Below are positions 36,364 through 45,568 of a stretch of DNA of 64,000 nt, piece after piece. A program made the translations under genes and the position numbers. The stretch is from Photobacterium galatheae (lineage in GTDB: Bacteria; Pseudomonadota; Gammaproteobacteria; Enterobacterales; Vibrionaceae): NCBI RefSeq assembly GCF_000695255.1, contig NZ_JMIB01000021.1:215622-279621 (forward strand), in the 5' to 3' direction. Under the pieces are notes generated by a model. It was not told the origin of the DNA and searched no databases. It saw only the letters and a list, made by a program, of their open reading frames with translations. Numbering within the stretch: position 1 is the stretch's first letter; each line of letters starts with the position of its first letter.

Positions 36364-37140
36364 ATGAAAACTGCTTCTCTTCCCAAACAAGACCTCATGC
36401 GAACCGCACAGGAACGTATGACTCAACTGATTGAAGATACCGCGCTCACTGATCGGCAAAAACTCGCACTCACATGCAGAATTCTATTTGAGAAAGGACA
36501 CGACGCGGGTCTGGCCGGGCAGATCACCTGCCGCACTGATCAGTCCAATACTTTTATCACCCAGCGATTTGGATTAGGTTTTGATGAAATTACGGCAGAA
36601 AACCTGCTCGAAGTTAATCAGGATCTGATCCCGCTGAATGGTGAAGGCATGGCAAACCCGGCGAACCGCTTTCACACCTGGATTTACAAGGAACACCCGG
36701 ACGTCAACTGTATTATTCATACCCATCCGACACATGTCGCGGCTTTATCGATGCTGCGGGTGCCCCTCATCATTTCACAGATGGATACCTGCGGCCTGTA
36801 TGAAGACTGTGCGTTTCTCAGCGACTGGCCGGGCGTCCCTGTCGGGAATGAAGAAGGCATTATCATTTCAAAAGCTCTGGGTCAAAAGCGCGCGGTGCTC
36901 CTGGCACATCATGGACAACTGGTCGTCGGTAAAACCATTGAAGAAGCCTGTAACCTCGCCATTTTAATTGAGCGCGCAGCACAACTGCAGCTGATTGCCA
37001 TGTCTGCAGGGCAAATTCAACCCTTACCCCAGCCCTTGGCCCGAGAAGCCCATGACTGGGTTTCTACAGATAAGCGAAACAAAGTTAATTTCGCTTATTA
37101 CGCCCGACAAGCGCTGAAAAACCATACTGACTGTATTTGA
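36364..37140 (+). CDS. Class II aldolase/adducin family protein
   Basis: 258 residues. Zinc-site motifs of the class II (fuculose-phosphate type) aldolase family: the CIIHTHPTHVAALSML stretch (HxH) and VLLAHHGQLVVGKTIEEA (third histidine), with GQITCRT near the start. GAGGAACTC precedes ATG 36364. Members cleave or epimerise sugar phosphates or act as decarboxylases; the substrate here is unknown. Eleven bases separate it from the DHDPS-like gene, so the two act together. Confidence 0.88.
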   Translation: MKTASLPKQDLMRTAQERMTQLIEDTALTDRQKLALTCRILFEKGHDAGLAGQITCRTDQSNTFITQRFGLGFDEITAENLLEVNQDLIPLNGEGMANPANRFHTWIYKEHPDVNCIIHTHPTHVAALSMLRVPLIISQMDTCGLYEDCAFLSDWPGVPVGNEEGIIISKALGQKRAVLLAHHGQLVVGKTIEEACNLAILIERAAQLQLIAMSAGQIQPLPQPLAREAHDWVSTDKRNKVNFAYYARQALKNHTDCI

Positions 37141-37150
37141 GGAACCTGCC

Positions 37151-38032
37151 ATGCAACTCTCCGGTATTATTGCCTACCCGATCACCCCATTCAGTGATGA
37201 TGGAAAAAAGATTCAATTCGATATTCTTGGACAAACGCTGGAACATTTACTCGACCACGGCTGTGATGCGATTGCGCCATTAGGCAGCACTGGTGAAAGT
37301 GCCTATCTCAGCCTGGAAGAATGGCAGCAGATTGCTGAGTACACAGTCAAAACTGTCAATCAACGTGTTCCGGTGATCGTTGGGATTGGCGAGCTGACTA
37401 CCCGCCAGGCAATTCTGAAAGCCAAGTTTGCTGAATCTATCGGCGCTGACGCCATCATGGTCATTCCCGTTTCCTACTGGAAGCTCACGGATGAAGAAAT
37501 CTTCAACTATTTCGAAGAAATTGCGACATCAACTTCGCTTCCTGTGATGGCCTATAACAATCCGGCCACCAGCGGCATTGATATGTCTCCAGAGCTATTG
37601 GTCAGGATGTTCGAAAACATTACGAATGTCACCATGGTCAAAGAAAGCTCGGGCGATATTCAGCGAATGCACAGACTGCATGAACTGTCTGGAGGTGGAT
37701 TACCTTTTTACAATGGAAGCAATCCCCTCGCCCTTGAAGCACTCTGTGCCGGTGCAAGTGGCTGGTGTACCGCGGCACCCAACCTGTTGGGCGGATTACC
37801 CAAAACGCTGTACCAATTGATAACCTCAGAGCAACTCTCAGCAGCACGCGCGATTTTCTATCAACAACTGCCCCTTTTACGGCAGATGGTCATCGCTGGC
37901 ATTCCTAAAGTGGTGAAGGCTGGACTAGCCATTCAGGGGATTCACGCAGGCAGCCCAAGAAAGCCGCTCCATCACACGACAACAGAAGAAGCGCTTTCCT
38001 TACGGGAAATGTTGGCAGAAGTGAACCGATAA
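37151..38032 (+). CDS. Dihydrodipicolinate synthase/N-acetylneuraminate lyase family protein
   Basis: 293 residues, full-length (beta/alpha)8 lyase. Visible: APLGSTGESAYLSLEEW, PVMAYNNPATSG (Tyr of the proton relay) and VTMVKESSGD (Schiff-base lysine). Not likely to be the lysine-pathway DapA because it sits behind an aldolase gene and a MocR regulator in a catabolic-looking unit. Pyruvate or a 2-oxo acid is the probable product or substrate (family knowledge); the actual compound is open. Confidence 0.88.
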   Translation: MQLSGIIAYPITPFSDDGKKIQFDILGQTLEHLLDHGCDAIAPLGSTGESAYLSLEEWQQIAEYTVKTVNQRVPVIVGIGELTTRQAILKAKFAESIGADAIMVIPVSYWKLTDEEIFNYFEEIATSTSLPVMAYNNPATSGIDMSPELLVRMFENITNVTMVKESSGDIQRMHRLHELSGGGLPFYNGSNPLALEALCAGASGWCTAAPNLLGGLPKTLYQLITSEQLSAARAIFYQQLPLLRQMVIAGIPKVVKAGLAIQGIHAGSPRKPLHHTTTEEALSLREMLAEVNR

Positions 38033-38040
38033 CCGAAACA

Positions 38041-38072
38041 TCATGACGGGCTGCACGCTCGTCATGTCTTTA
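38041..38072. terminator. Bidirectional hairpin between convergent genes
   Basis: CATGACG (38044-38050) pairs with CGTCATG (38062-38068), between the end of the DHDPS-like gene and the end of the minus-strand GNAT gene. Confidence 0.55.
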
Positions 38073-38105
38073 TCCTATGGCCTGATTCACACTTCAGGCA
38101 CCAAC

Positions 38106-38624
38106 TTAAAGCTCACAAGAGACCCAATACCGGGCGATCGGTTCGGGAAATACCTTTCCCATAACGACACTTTCAAAAATTCCACCGTTACTTTCAATCA
38201 CCTTGCGTGACGCAATATTATCTTCATCCGCCGTAATGAGTGCCTTCCGGATACCCAGTTCGCAGGCTTTTGACAGTGCCAGTTTCAGCATCACTTTTCC
38301 GTTTCCCCGACCCCGGGCAGATGGTGCGACATCGTAACCGATATGTCCGCCCTCCAGAGACAGAAAGTCATTTTCAATGTGGTGGCGTATCCGGATAGCA
38401 CCCAGAATCACGGCGTTTTCAACCAGCCATAAATGACTGCACGGCACATAACCATCGGGCAGGTTGATACCCTCTTCTTCATCCTGCAATTGCCGAACAT
38501 AGTCCGCAAAGTTTTCAGTGCCCCGCGCATAAAAGTCGGCATTTTCAGGATCGTGTTTGATGAAGTCATGATAGAAGTCAGCAAATGCTGATTCTAATTC
38601 AGAAGAGAGAACCACTAATTCCAT
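38106..38624 (-). CDS. GNAT family N-acetyltransferase
   Basis: 172 residues with LEGGHIGYDVAPSARGRGNGKVMLKLALSKACELGIRKALITADEDNIASRKVIESNGG, a complete acetyl-CoA site (RGRGNGK). The general type is the YjdJ/acetyltransferase group with unknown substrate. AAGGTTAATGA precedes ATG 38624. Confidence 0.88.
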   Translation of the reverse strand: MELVVLSSELESAFADFYHDFIKHDPENADFYARGTENFADYVRQLQDEEEGINLPDGYVPCSHLWLVENAVILGAIRIRHHIENDFLSLEGGHIGYDVAPSARGRGNGKVMLKLALSKACELGIRKALITADEDNIASRKVIESNGGIFESVVMGKVFPEPIARYWVSCEL

Positions 38625-38682
38625 TCATTAACCTTAAAATTTCATTCATTGAAATTGACAACGTTCAAAATATATCAACGCC

Positions 38683-39219
38683 TTAAGTTTCGACATTAAA
38701 GAAAATGAAATACATAAGCAAGTCCACATCAATATCGGTCGTGAGCGTATAACGTTCTCCGGTCATACGACCCACAGCGGAGGTCCAAAATTTCAGGGCT
38801 GGCGTATTTTCAAGCAATACACGAATTTGCCACTGTCCGGGGTGAGCATTCACAAGATGCTTCAGGGCTTGCCTGCCCACACCCTGTCCTTTGAATTTAC
38901 GGAAAACAAAAAACTGCTCTATATCATGCACCGACTGAGTTTCGGGGTATAAACGCACCAACGCAAAACCGGCGAGTTCATCACCATGCATAATAAAATA
39001 AGGAAAATGATCATCCTTTTCCCAATACTTGTTCAGGCTCGGCGAATGAAACTGAAATAAACCGTCGTCATTCGGGTTCCACTTTAAATACGCCGACAGC
39101 TCATAAAGGTAAAACTGGAAAAGATTGCCAAGCATTTGGCGCTTTTTGATTTCAATGGCTCTGAGCGAAACATCCATGTTTTGTATATCCATGTCATGTA
39201 TATTCATCAATTCATTCAA
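38683..39219 (-). CDS. GNAT family N-acetyltransferase
   Basis: Up to 178 residues. FFVFRKFKGQGVGRQALKHLVNAHPGQWQIRVLLENTPALKFWTSAVGRMTGE shows the GNAT acetyl-CoA loop. The frame opens at a TTG directly after the stop of the upstream gene; ATG codons at 39207 and 39195 are alternatives and no ribosome site decides. Translational coupling to the upstream YdeI-like gene is likely. Confidence 0.83.
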   Translation of the reverse strand: MNELMNIHDMDIQNMDVSLRAIEIKKRQMLGNLFQFYLYELSAYLKWNPNDDGLFQFHSPSLNKYWEKDDHFPYFIMHGDELAGFALVRLYPETQSVHDIEQFFVFRKFKGQGVGRQALKHLVNAHPGQWQIRVLLENTPALKFWTSAVGRMTGERYTLTTDIDVDLLMYFIFFNVET

Positions 39220-39825
39220 TTATCTGTCATTCAGGCCTTTACCATCCAGGATATGTGGGATGCATTTCTCGACTCTGGAGGAACGCGTCTGGGATTGCTT
39301 CGCTCCAGAAAAATGTAAAAGATAGGCTCTCTGTCGACCCGGAGACAGCGTCTCAAACGCTTGCTTTAACTCGGGCATTTCCTCAAGCTTTATCTGAAAC
39401 TCGTCAGGCACATCAAACGCATCCGTCGTTTTAAAATCAAACTGAATACCGGACTTTTCAACATCAATGGCCTGGCTGAGATAGGTTTTCAGCGTCTCTG
39501 CATGCTGTTTAAGCTCATCCAGCGTGGTAAACCGAGCTCTTCGAGCCAACTGGGTATTCTCTCCCGGTGCTTCCAAAATCCCCGCTGAATCTTTCAGCAA
39601 TGCACCTTTCATAAAGAGTACACAGAAAGATGCCTTAAACCCCTGCAAAATCGCAATGTTATTCCCCTGATAGGTATAACAGGGTTTCCCCCACTTCAGC
39701 GTCTCGGTTAACTGGCAATCCAGAGCAATGTTTCTCGCCAGCATAAACTCATCCTGCCACTGGCTGGCTTTTCGGATAAATCCGTCCACTTTTGGATGAG
39801 TTTGCCCTTCATATTGTTCGTCCAT
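39220..39825 (-). CDS. YdeI family protein (DUF1801 plus C-terminal bacteriocin-protection-type domain)
   Basis: 201 residues from ATG 39825, chosen for AAGGAAG just before it. The N-terminal DUF1801 domain has ETLKWGKPCYTYQGNNIAILQGFKASFCVLFMKGALLKD; the C-terminal part has MPELKQAFETLSPGRQRAYLLHFSGAKQSQTRSSRVEKC, typical of YdeI/OmdA-like proteins. Function not established in the family. Confidence 0.85.
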   Translation of the reverse strand: MDEQYEGQTHPKVDGFIRKASQWQDEFMLARNIALDCQLTETLKWGKPCYTYQGNNIAILQGFKASFCVLFMKGALLKDSAGILEAPGENTQLARRARFTTLDELKQHAETLKTYLSQAIDVEKSGIQFDFKTTDAFDVPDEFQIKLEEMPELKQAFETLSPGRQRAYLLHFSGAKQSQTRSSRVEKCIPHILDGKGLNDR

Positions 39826-40064
39826 CAGCGCTTCCTTTTTCTGAAAATAAACGATTGTTCGATGTCTGAGCTTCATGGTTGCCTTCCGTCTCAGACACCG
39901 AGCCCCTTCATCACTTTAGCATCAGAATCCGCGTTGTTTCATGAAAGCAACCGCCAGCACGCCAGAAATGAAGATCCACCAGCCTTGCTCTTTACGCTTC
40001 ATCCAAACTTTCCCTGGAAACATTTGAACCGCCCTGTTCATCATCGATAAAAAGTGAAGCCGTT

Positions 40065-40283
40065 TTACTTATCGACTTGTTCAATATCAGCCGGCTCACC
40101 CCGATCACATTTCTTGCAAGATAACAAAATGCCTAACATTCCCCGACGACCATCTGCCGTTGTCACCCAAGGACGACAGATGAACGGCGGTTGATGTCTG
40201 ACATGCTGAAAGTGGCCACAGCCAAGTTCAGCAACCCAGTCTCCTTCGTCATCCAGATGGTAGCCCACAATGGGTTGCTTCAA
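40065..40283 (-). CDS. DUF3565 family protein
   Basis: 72 residues. MKQPIVGYHLDDEGDWVAELGCGHFQHVRHQPPF and the later SCKKCDRGEP are the DUF3565 signature, with cysteine and histidine pairs that suggest zinc binding. Function unknown. AGGACGTCA-like ribosome site stands upstream. Confidence 0.88.
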   Translation of the reverse strand: MKQPIVGYHLDDEGDWVAELGCGHFQHVRHQPPFICRPWVTTADGRRGMLGILLSCKKCDRGEPADIEQVDK

Positions 40284-40365
40284 GTTTGACGTCCTCCAGT
40301 GTTAACTTTGAAGATGCGCTCCGTGTTCAGCCCGCAGCACCGACAGATTTGAAATCGCCGATGAT

Positions 40366-40881
40366 TTAAACCCTCTTCCGCATCTTATCCAGCAAAGTTA
40401 AACAACCTTGCATCAGTAATATTTCCATCTCATGCTCACTGAATAACGACCCGAAACCAAATAATCCGCGAAAACTGAACACCTTTTTGAAATAGACAGA
40501 CCAGGGGACCGTTTGAGACACCTCGAAGGTTTCTTTGGTTTGTTGCGTGCCGGCATAAGATAACCGGGATACCAGCTTGATCTTGGGCCGGATAAAAACA
40601 GGTAAATAGATATCACTGGTACGGATATCTCCATAATGACCATTTCGCAGATTCACGATCACAACATCCAGAATCAGGTCATTTTTCTGGAAGTGTGCCA
40701 CTGATGCTGCAGGCTGAAGGCAAAAGATTTCCTCTAATTTAGCCTTCATCTCATCTTCTAATTGATGATCCGCCATGCGAAACCATTGCTCAAGCTGGTT
40801 GATCTTTCCATTCGGAGCAACCGCCAAAGAGCCCAGATAAATCGCAGACTTCTCTTTCTGAAACAAAGTTGAAAACACCAT
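40366..40881 (-). CDS. Hypothetical protein
   Basis: 171 residues from ATG 40881, which has AAAGGA at the right distance. The longer open frame to 41049 runs into the neighbouring GNAT gene and has no ribosome site. Mixed composition; no signal peptide or membrane helix. Contains VVIVNLRNGHYGDIRTSDIYLPVFIRPKIKLVSRL. I do not recognise a family. Confidence 0.6.
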   Translation of the reverse strand: MVFSTLFQKEKSAIYLGSLAVAPNGKINQLEQWFRMADHQLEDEMKAKLEEIFCLQPAASVAHFQKNDLILDVVIVNLRNGHYGDIRTSDIYLPVFIRPKIKLVSRLSYAGTQQTKETFEVSQTVPWSVYFKKVFSFRGLFGFGSLFSEHEMEILLMQGCLTLLDKMRKRV

Positions 40882-40960
40882 TAATCCTTTCAAGCTATCA
40901 AGACAATTTTTACGGGGCGTCGTGATGGATTCGATTGGCGGGCATGACCAAAATTTAGCG

Positions 40961-41452
40961 TCATGAAACCTTCCATGCATACAATAAATCTGGCAGGCCC
41001 TCTTCATTATCACAATCACCACCGATTGCAACAAACCCATGCCTTTCATAAAAGCGCCGGGCTTTTTCGTTCACTTCAAAGGTTCTTAACCGTAATGATC
41101 CCTGAGAGATGTCCTTAGCAAGATTGAGTAATTGGCTCCCAATCCCATACGACTGCCAGTTGGGATGCACATACAATTGGCTGACTTCCCGGCCATCTGT
41201 TGCCAGAAACGCAACGGGGCTATGTGTTTTCTCTTCACGCGCGACATAAATCAGGTCGTTTTTTGCCAATATTTCTCTCAGAAAAAATGCCTGAGACTCA
41301 AAAGAATGAATCGGTGGTATCCCAATCGCGCGCTGCATCGACACACGCCATAATTCAGTCACGGCCTCGACGTCATCCATTTCTAATGCATCAATGCTGA
41401 TCTTCGCTGGGCTGCTCTTCACTGTCTTACTAACCACCTTAAACGCACTCAA
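40961..41452 (-). CDS. GNAT family N-acetyltransferase
   Basis: 163 residues at most. VSQLYVHPNWQSYGIGSQLLNLAKDI followed by LRLRTFEVNEKARRFYERHGFVAIG is a complete GNAT core. The frame opens with TTG 41452 very close to AAAGGGA; a start a few codons later is possible. Substrate unknown. Confidence 0.86.
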   Translation of the reverse strand: MSAFKVVSKTVKSSPAKISIDALEMDDVEAVTELWRVSMQRAIGIPPIHSFESQAFFLREILAKNDLIYVAREEKTHSPVAFLATDGREVSQLYVHPNWQSYGIGSQLLNLAKDISQGSLRLRTFEVNEKARRFYERHGFVAIGGDCDNEEGLPDLLYAWKVS

Positions 41453-41502
41453 TCCCTTTACTGATAACGAATCATAAAAGAATCACCCTGTCGAAAAAAG
41501 AA

Positions 41503-41532
41503 AAAAGCCACGTCTCTCACGACGTGGCTTTT
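41503..41532 (-). terminator. Strong bidirectional terminator between M28 and GNAT genes
   Basis: Perfect stem AAAAGCCACGTC (41503-41514) / GACGTGGCTTTT (41521-41532), six-base loop, T-rich on the minus strand beyond it. It ends the transcript of the M28 gene at 41560-43344. Confidence 0.93.
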
Positions 41533-41559
41533 GCGAAGTCATCAATGGACATTAACTGA

Positions 41560-43344
41560 TTATTGGCGATCCTGATCAAAATCACCGTGGAAGTGGCCGT
41601 GGTCAGAATGACTTTCTGCCGCTTTCAACTTCTCACCGATACGCAGTTTCTGGACTGGCTTATCCGCATGCATACGCGTCATTGGTTTCACCGCAGGCTC
41701 TTCTTTCGGCGGGAACAGTGGCTTACTGAACGCATAGTAAGTGGTGACATAAGCCAACGCCTGTGTATTCGTATACAGAGCTTCCTGGCTGACATTGTTC
41801 AGGTCATCACAAGCCTGGTGGTAACACTTGTCATAAGCGACATCGATCTCACCCCCAAACTTCTCTACTTCTTCAGCGGTTTTCACTTTCTCAGCGCCCG
41901 TGAACAAGCCACCGAAAGCGACCCCCCAATCTGCAAAACCTGCATAGTCAGAGCGTTTTGACAGTGCCTGCGGAATGGTTGATTCAGACTTCGCACCAAA
42001 GAACTCGTTGAATACAGATTCAATATCTGACGTACCATAAGGCGGTTTGAAATCGCCGGTGTAGGCATTATCAGGACTGTCTTTGGTATCAGACAAGTCG
42101 CCATCCATGACACCATAGATATAGTTTGGCGAAGCGATCATGTCGAAGTTCAGGTACAGCTTCACTTTATTCAGTTTGCTGTAACGTGCATCAACCATTT
42201 CAATCTGCTCTTCTGTCAACTGACTTGGATCTTCCAGCCCAAGCTCTTCCAGAATCTCTTTCTGAGCCTGATTGTAAATCGGTTCGAACAAATCTTTCGT
42301 ATAGTATTCAGACCCAACCAGACCGGCTTCTTCTGCTGCCCACCAGGCAAAGCGAACCTTGTTCTTCACCGGTGCTTTTGTTTCTGCCAGCGTAACCGCA
42401 TATTCCAGTAAGCCTGCTGTCCCTGAGCCATTGTCGTTAATGCCCGGACCTTCAGGCACAGAGTCCAAATGCGCCCCTAACATCACAACCTGATTCGGGT
42501 TTCCACGCTTGGTTTCTGCAATGACATTTTGCGTGACGACCATTTCATCTTTCACACTGACAGAAAGTGAAACGGGGACGGCTTGTGTCGCGCTTAAATC
42601 AAACCACTGTTTGCCCAAGTCATACCTTGAACCATACGCTGGAATCGCGGCGGTTGTATCACTCCCCAGTGTGCCGTTCACGACTGATGTACGACCTTCG
42701 CTATTCCCCTGGTTGAAGATAATCACTGCCTTCGCACCAGCGTTTTGGGCATTCACCACCTTATCACTGAAGGCACAGCCACCACGTTGAATGACCGCAA
42801 TCTTTCCGGCAACATCTTTACCGGTAAAGTCTGCTGCCTCACAGCCATCGGTATCATCGTAATCAGGCGCACCAAAATTAAAATCTGGCGTCACAAAAAC
42901 TGCTTGCCCTGTCAGCTCGCCATTCGAGTTGCCTGAATAAGACATCACCGCATAATCCGGCTCAACACCTTCGCCAGCTTCGCGCGTACTGATTAAATCG
43001 ACACCATTGACATTCAGCTTCGTCCCCGTCAACTCTTCCCATGCGCGGAAATCGAATTCCTGGGTAGACACCCGATAGCCATGCGCTTTCATGACATCGA
43101 TAATGTAATCAACAGAGTACTGATAACCATCGGTTCCCGCAGCACGTGTGACAGAGTTGCCATCTGTTGTTTTAGAAGCTCGCGCTTCCAGTTCTTCCAG
43201 ATGTTCTACAACTTCTTCACGGTCAATTTCACTGCTCACATAAGCTGCCGCAGATTGGGGATCTTTCCAGTAACACCCGGTTAGCATGGTCGCACTAATC
43301 ACGGTCGCGAGAAGTGTCTTTGTTGTTGTCATGCTTACTTGCAT
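41560..43344 (-). CDS. M28 family metallopeptidase lipoprotein with PA domain
   Basis: 594 residues from ATG 43344 (AAGGAGT before it). Lipoprotein signal with lipobox MLTGC. A protease-associated (PA) domain around 130-260 (IQRGGCAFSDKVVNAQNAGAKAVIIFNQG) precedes the M28 domain: MLGAHLDSVPEGPGINDNGSGTAG, FAWWAAEEAGLVGSEYY, and a later YHQACDD histidine. Anchored in the outer membrane or exported; likely an aminopeptidase of the Vibrio/Shewanella type. A second M28 enzyme of different architecture lies at 13065-14600. Confidence 0.92.
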   Translation of the reverse strand: MQVSMTTTKTLLATVISATMLTGCYWKDPQSAAAYVSSEIDREEVVEHLEELEARASKTTDGNSVTRAAGTDGYQYSVDYIIDVMKAHGYRVSTQEFDFRAWEELTGTKLNVNGVDLISTREAGEGVEPDYAVMSYSGNSNGELTGQAVFVTPDFNFGAPDYDDTDGCEAADFTGKDVAGKIAVIQRGGCAFSDKVVNAQNAGAKAVIIFNQGNSEGRTSVVNGTLGSDTTAAIPAYGSRYDLGKQWFDLSATQAVPVSLSVSVKDEMVVTQNVIAETKRGNPNQVVMLGAHLDSVPEGPGINDNGSGTAGLLEYAVTLAETKAPVKNKVRFAWWAAEEAGLVGSEYYTKDLFEPIYNQAQKEILEELGLEDPSQLTEEQIEMVDARYSKLNKVKLYLNFDMIASPNYIYGVMDGDLSDTKDSPDNAYTGDFKPPYGTSDIESVFNEFFGAKSESTIPQALSKRSDYAGFADWGVAFGGLFTGAEKVKTAEEVEKFGGEIDVAYDKCYHQACDDLNNVSQEALYTNTQALAYVTTYYAFSKPLFPPKEEPAVKPMTRMHADKPVQKLRIGEKLKAAESHSDHGHFHGDFDQDRQ

Positions 43345-43569
43345 TCGTGACTCCTTGTTTTTAGCCAACATTTCAGAAGCGATTTAACGCACACATTGTT
43401 GACTAAACACAAGGTTAAAAAAATGTTAAATCAAACACCTTGGCAAACAAAGGAATCGACATCAAACTATGCGCAAATGGGTGTGCAACTTACACCATAA
43501 AATCCATTCTGGATCACAACGGATTTTGGTTCACAGTTCACATTGCGCAAGCGAACACATTCATCCCAT

Positions 43570-43594
43570 AAAACGCTACGACCCTTCGTAGCGC
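43570..43594 (-). terminator. Terminator of the membrane protein gene at 43623
   Basis: Stem CGCTACGA (43574-43581) / TCGTAGCG (43586-43593); on the minus strand TTTTA follows. Confidence 0.75.
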
Positions 43595-43622
43595 TTGGTA
43601 ACCAAACATGAGAACAGGCGAA

Positions 43623-44207
43623 TCAGATCTTGCCAAGAATGATTGCATAGCTCACAAAAATTGCCAGTCCCCAAAACACCACACCCAAAATCATCCAGAG
43701 ATAATTTGCCCAGGTTAAAGAAGCATTCGTTGTTCCGGCTTCGTCCTTCATCATCTTGTTTACATAGATCTGAATGTCATAAAGCGCACGATACATCAAT
43801 GGGATAGCCAGCAGGGTGTAAAAAAAGGTATAGGGCATCCCAATTTCATTCTCTGACAATTTATCCGCGATACGACAGGAGATAACCAAGAGTACATATT
43901 TGATTGCATTCCATTCCATCACTGAGTTTTCTTTCGTCGTCGCAAAATCGAGTTGTCCGATTTTTTTGCAGAGTGAATGTACAAAAAAGATATCAAAAAA
44001 ACCTCGTGCAACTGGCCAAACATCACTGCCAGTGCTTTTTTTATAAAGAGACCAATTGATATAAACCCAGTACATACCATAAAGGCCCATCGTACTCAGA
44101 AATAAAATTGTAAATTTCTTGGGCGAAACCACATAAAACCTGTGTTCTCTTGTACTTGGACTCATGTCGGTATCAACCTCAGATTGGATATTTTCCATCA
44201 ACATCAC
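43623..44207 (-). CDS. Hypothetical membrane protein
   Basis: Up to 194 residues; GAGGC lies just before the ATG cluster at 44204/44198. FYVVSPKKFTILFLSTMGLYGMYWVYINW, then four or five membrane helices. The opening pattern (YVVSxxKFxxLxxxTxGLYxxYWxYxNW) occurs in a group of gammaproteobacterial membrane proteins, some with DUF4234. No function known. Confidence 0.7.
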   Translation of the reverse strand: MMLMENIQSEVDTDMSPSTREHRFYVVSPKKFTILFLSTMGLYGMYWVYINWSLYKKSTGSDVWPVARGFFDIFFVHSLCKKIGQLDFATTKENSVMEWNAIKYVLLVISCRIADKLSENEIGMPYTFFYTLLAIPLMYRALYDIQIYVNKMMKDEAGTTNASLTWANYLWMILGVVFWGLAIFVSYAIILGKI

Positions 44208-44225
44208 GCCTCATGATTTAAATTT

Positions 44226-44897
44226 TTATGACTGACATGGAATATCAAAATCAACGTGGTAATGGTCATCATGTCTGACCCAGGAACGTCGTTTTGAAAA
44301 CTGAATATGCTTTTTCAAATAATTGCCATATTGGGTTTGAAATAAATAGGGTTGCAAATCCGGATCAAAAATTACCCGCCAAAGATCATATCCTTGCTTT
44401 ATCGCCGCTTGATGCAATGCGACAAGATGAGCACCCATCGCCTCATAATCAATGGTCAGTGTTTGGTAATGACCCCGATGGTCGAATTCAATGTTGTAGC
44501 CAAATTTATTCAACGGATGTGTTGACAAATGAACAGATTGCCCCTGTTGATTCACAACAGGTGTCATGAAATCTACAGACAGACCATTCCGATGTGTTTT
44601 GTGAGGATAGAACTGACCACCTGACTGAAAGCCTGTTTCAGCATATTTGAAAACCTTTCCGGGTGCATGATTTTCCAGATTCGCATATGCGCCCAAAACA
44701 ATGTTGTAGACTTCCGAATGAACATAAGTCCGGCCGAGCAATCGGGCGATATTGCTATAACCAACATAGTTCGGCCCTTCAGCCGGTAACTGGATACCAT
44801 TTTCCAGATATCCATTCGAAGTTGTCCCATAGCATGTACTTTCCGCCGCATAAGTACCAATAGACAGACAACACAATACAGCAATGATTATTTTCAT
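44226..44897 (-). CDS. MepA-like (M74) murein endopeptidase
   Basis: 223 residues from ATG 44897, followed by a signal peptide (ends near TYAA|E). Family features: CYGTTSNGYLENG, GRTYVHSEVYNIVLGAYA, PHKTHRNGLSVDFMTPV (zinc ligands H and D) and RHDDHYHVDFDIPC (HxH). Cuts D-Ala-mDAP cross-links in related enzymes. It is smaller than E. coli MepA and possibly a secreted variant acting on other cells or on recycling; that is inference. Confidence 0.85.
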   Translation of the reverse strand: MKIIIAVLCCLSIGTYAAESTCYGTTSNGYLENGIQLPAEGPNYVGYSNIARLLGRTYVHSEVYNIVLGAYANLENHAPGKVFKYAETGFQSGGQFYPHKTHRNGLSVDFMTPVVNQQGQSVHLSTHPLNKFGYNIEFDHRGHYQTLTIDYEAMGAHLVALHQAAIKQGYDLWRVIFDPDLQPYLFQTQYGNYLKKHIQFSKRRSWVRHDDHYHVDFDIPCQS

Positions 44898-45257
44898 GAC
44901 TTTTAATCTGACACGTCTTGTTTCAAGTTGATTCACATTGAACCCGCAAGTATCTTTCCATTCAATGCGGCAAAACATCGTTGAATCGTAATTCTGATTC
45001 TACTGAAATGTGAGTCATCCAATGGATGGAGGCGTCCAAAGGCAAACCTTCCTTGAAAAGCCGCCATCGAAGTCTGATCTAAGATTTCATGCTGACAAAC
45101 AAAGCCTGCTTTCAAAGTCGCTCTGTCGCTATCAGGCAAGGTAAGCAAAGTAAGAGAAGCGTGCGCAACTCGGGCTATCAGTCGCGCCAGATGACAGACG
45201 AGAACCGTCTGAGCGGTGTTTATCGCTCAGCGATCATAAGATTTAGGTGGGCTTACA
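44898..45257. other. Intergenic stretch with no recognised gene
   Basis: 360 bases. A 71-codon open frame on the minus strand (44933-45148) and a plus-strand frame from 45089 have no ribosome site or family signature. The right part (45140-45240) is less AT-rich than its surroundings but unassigned. Confidence 0.4.
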
Positions 45258-45500
45258 CTACTGGCGAGGTATTTGCTGCAAGGTTTCTATGGTCTCCTTC
45301 GATGCTGTCAGCCAGATTTGAACCGGAAACGACTCCAGAACCGTCACATCTTTCACCAGGCCACTTTTCTCAAATGCTTCCACTTGTGCGAGCACAGGAT
45401 CATTCGCCTCTGCACTTCCCAGAATCATGACTCTTTGCCATGAATCTGTAGTCGAACATGCTTGAATCATCATCAACCATAAAATCGCGAAATATCTCAT
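45258..45500 (-). CDS. Small lipoprotein of unknown function
   Basis: 80 residues with lipobox MIQAC (cysteine at residue 15). The mature part resembles a small ferredoxin-like fold (VLAQVEAFEKSGLVKDVTVLESFPVQIWLTASKETIETLQQI). GGGAT precedes ATG 45500. It lies just downstream of the serine protease, separated by an imperfect hairpin (45521-45543), so it could be a co-expressed partner or inhibitor; this is a guess. Confidence 0.62.
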   Translation of the reverse strand: MRYFAILWLMMIQACSTTDSWQRVMILGSAEANDPVLAQVEAFEKSGLVKDVTVLESFPVQIWLTASKETIETLQQIPRQ

Positions 45501-45568
45501 TATGTTATCCCAATAATTATGAGGCCCAACACAGTTGGACCTCTCTTTTGATACGATTGTTCAGTCGA

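Noticed and set aside
37151..38032. Lysine-pathway dapA
   Set aside because: Family motifs fit, but the operon with a class II aldolase under a MocR regulator indicates a catabolic paralogue.
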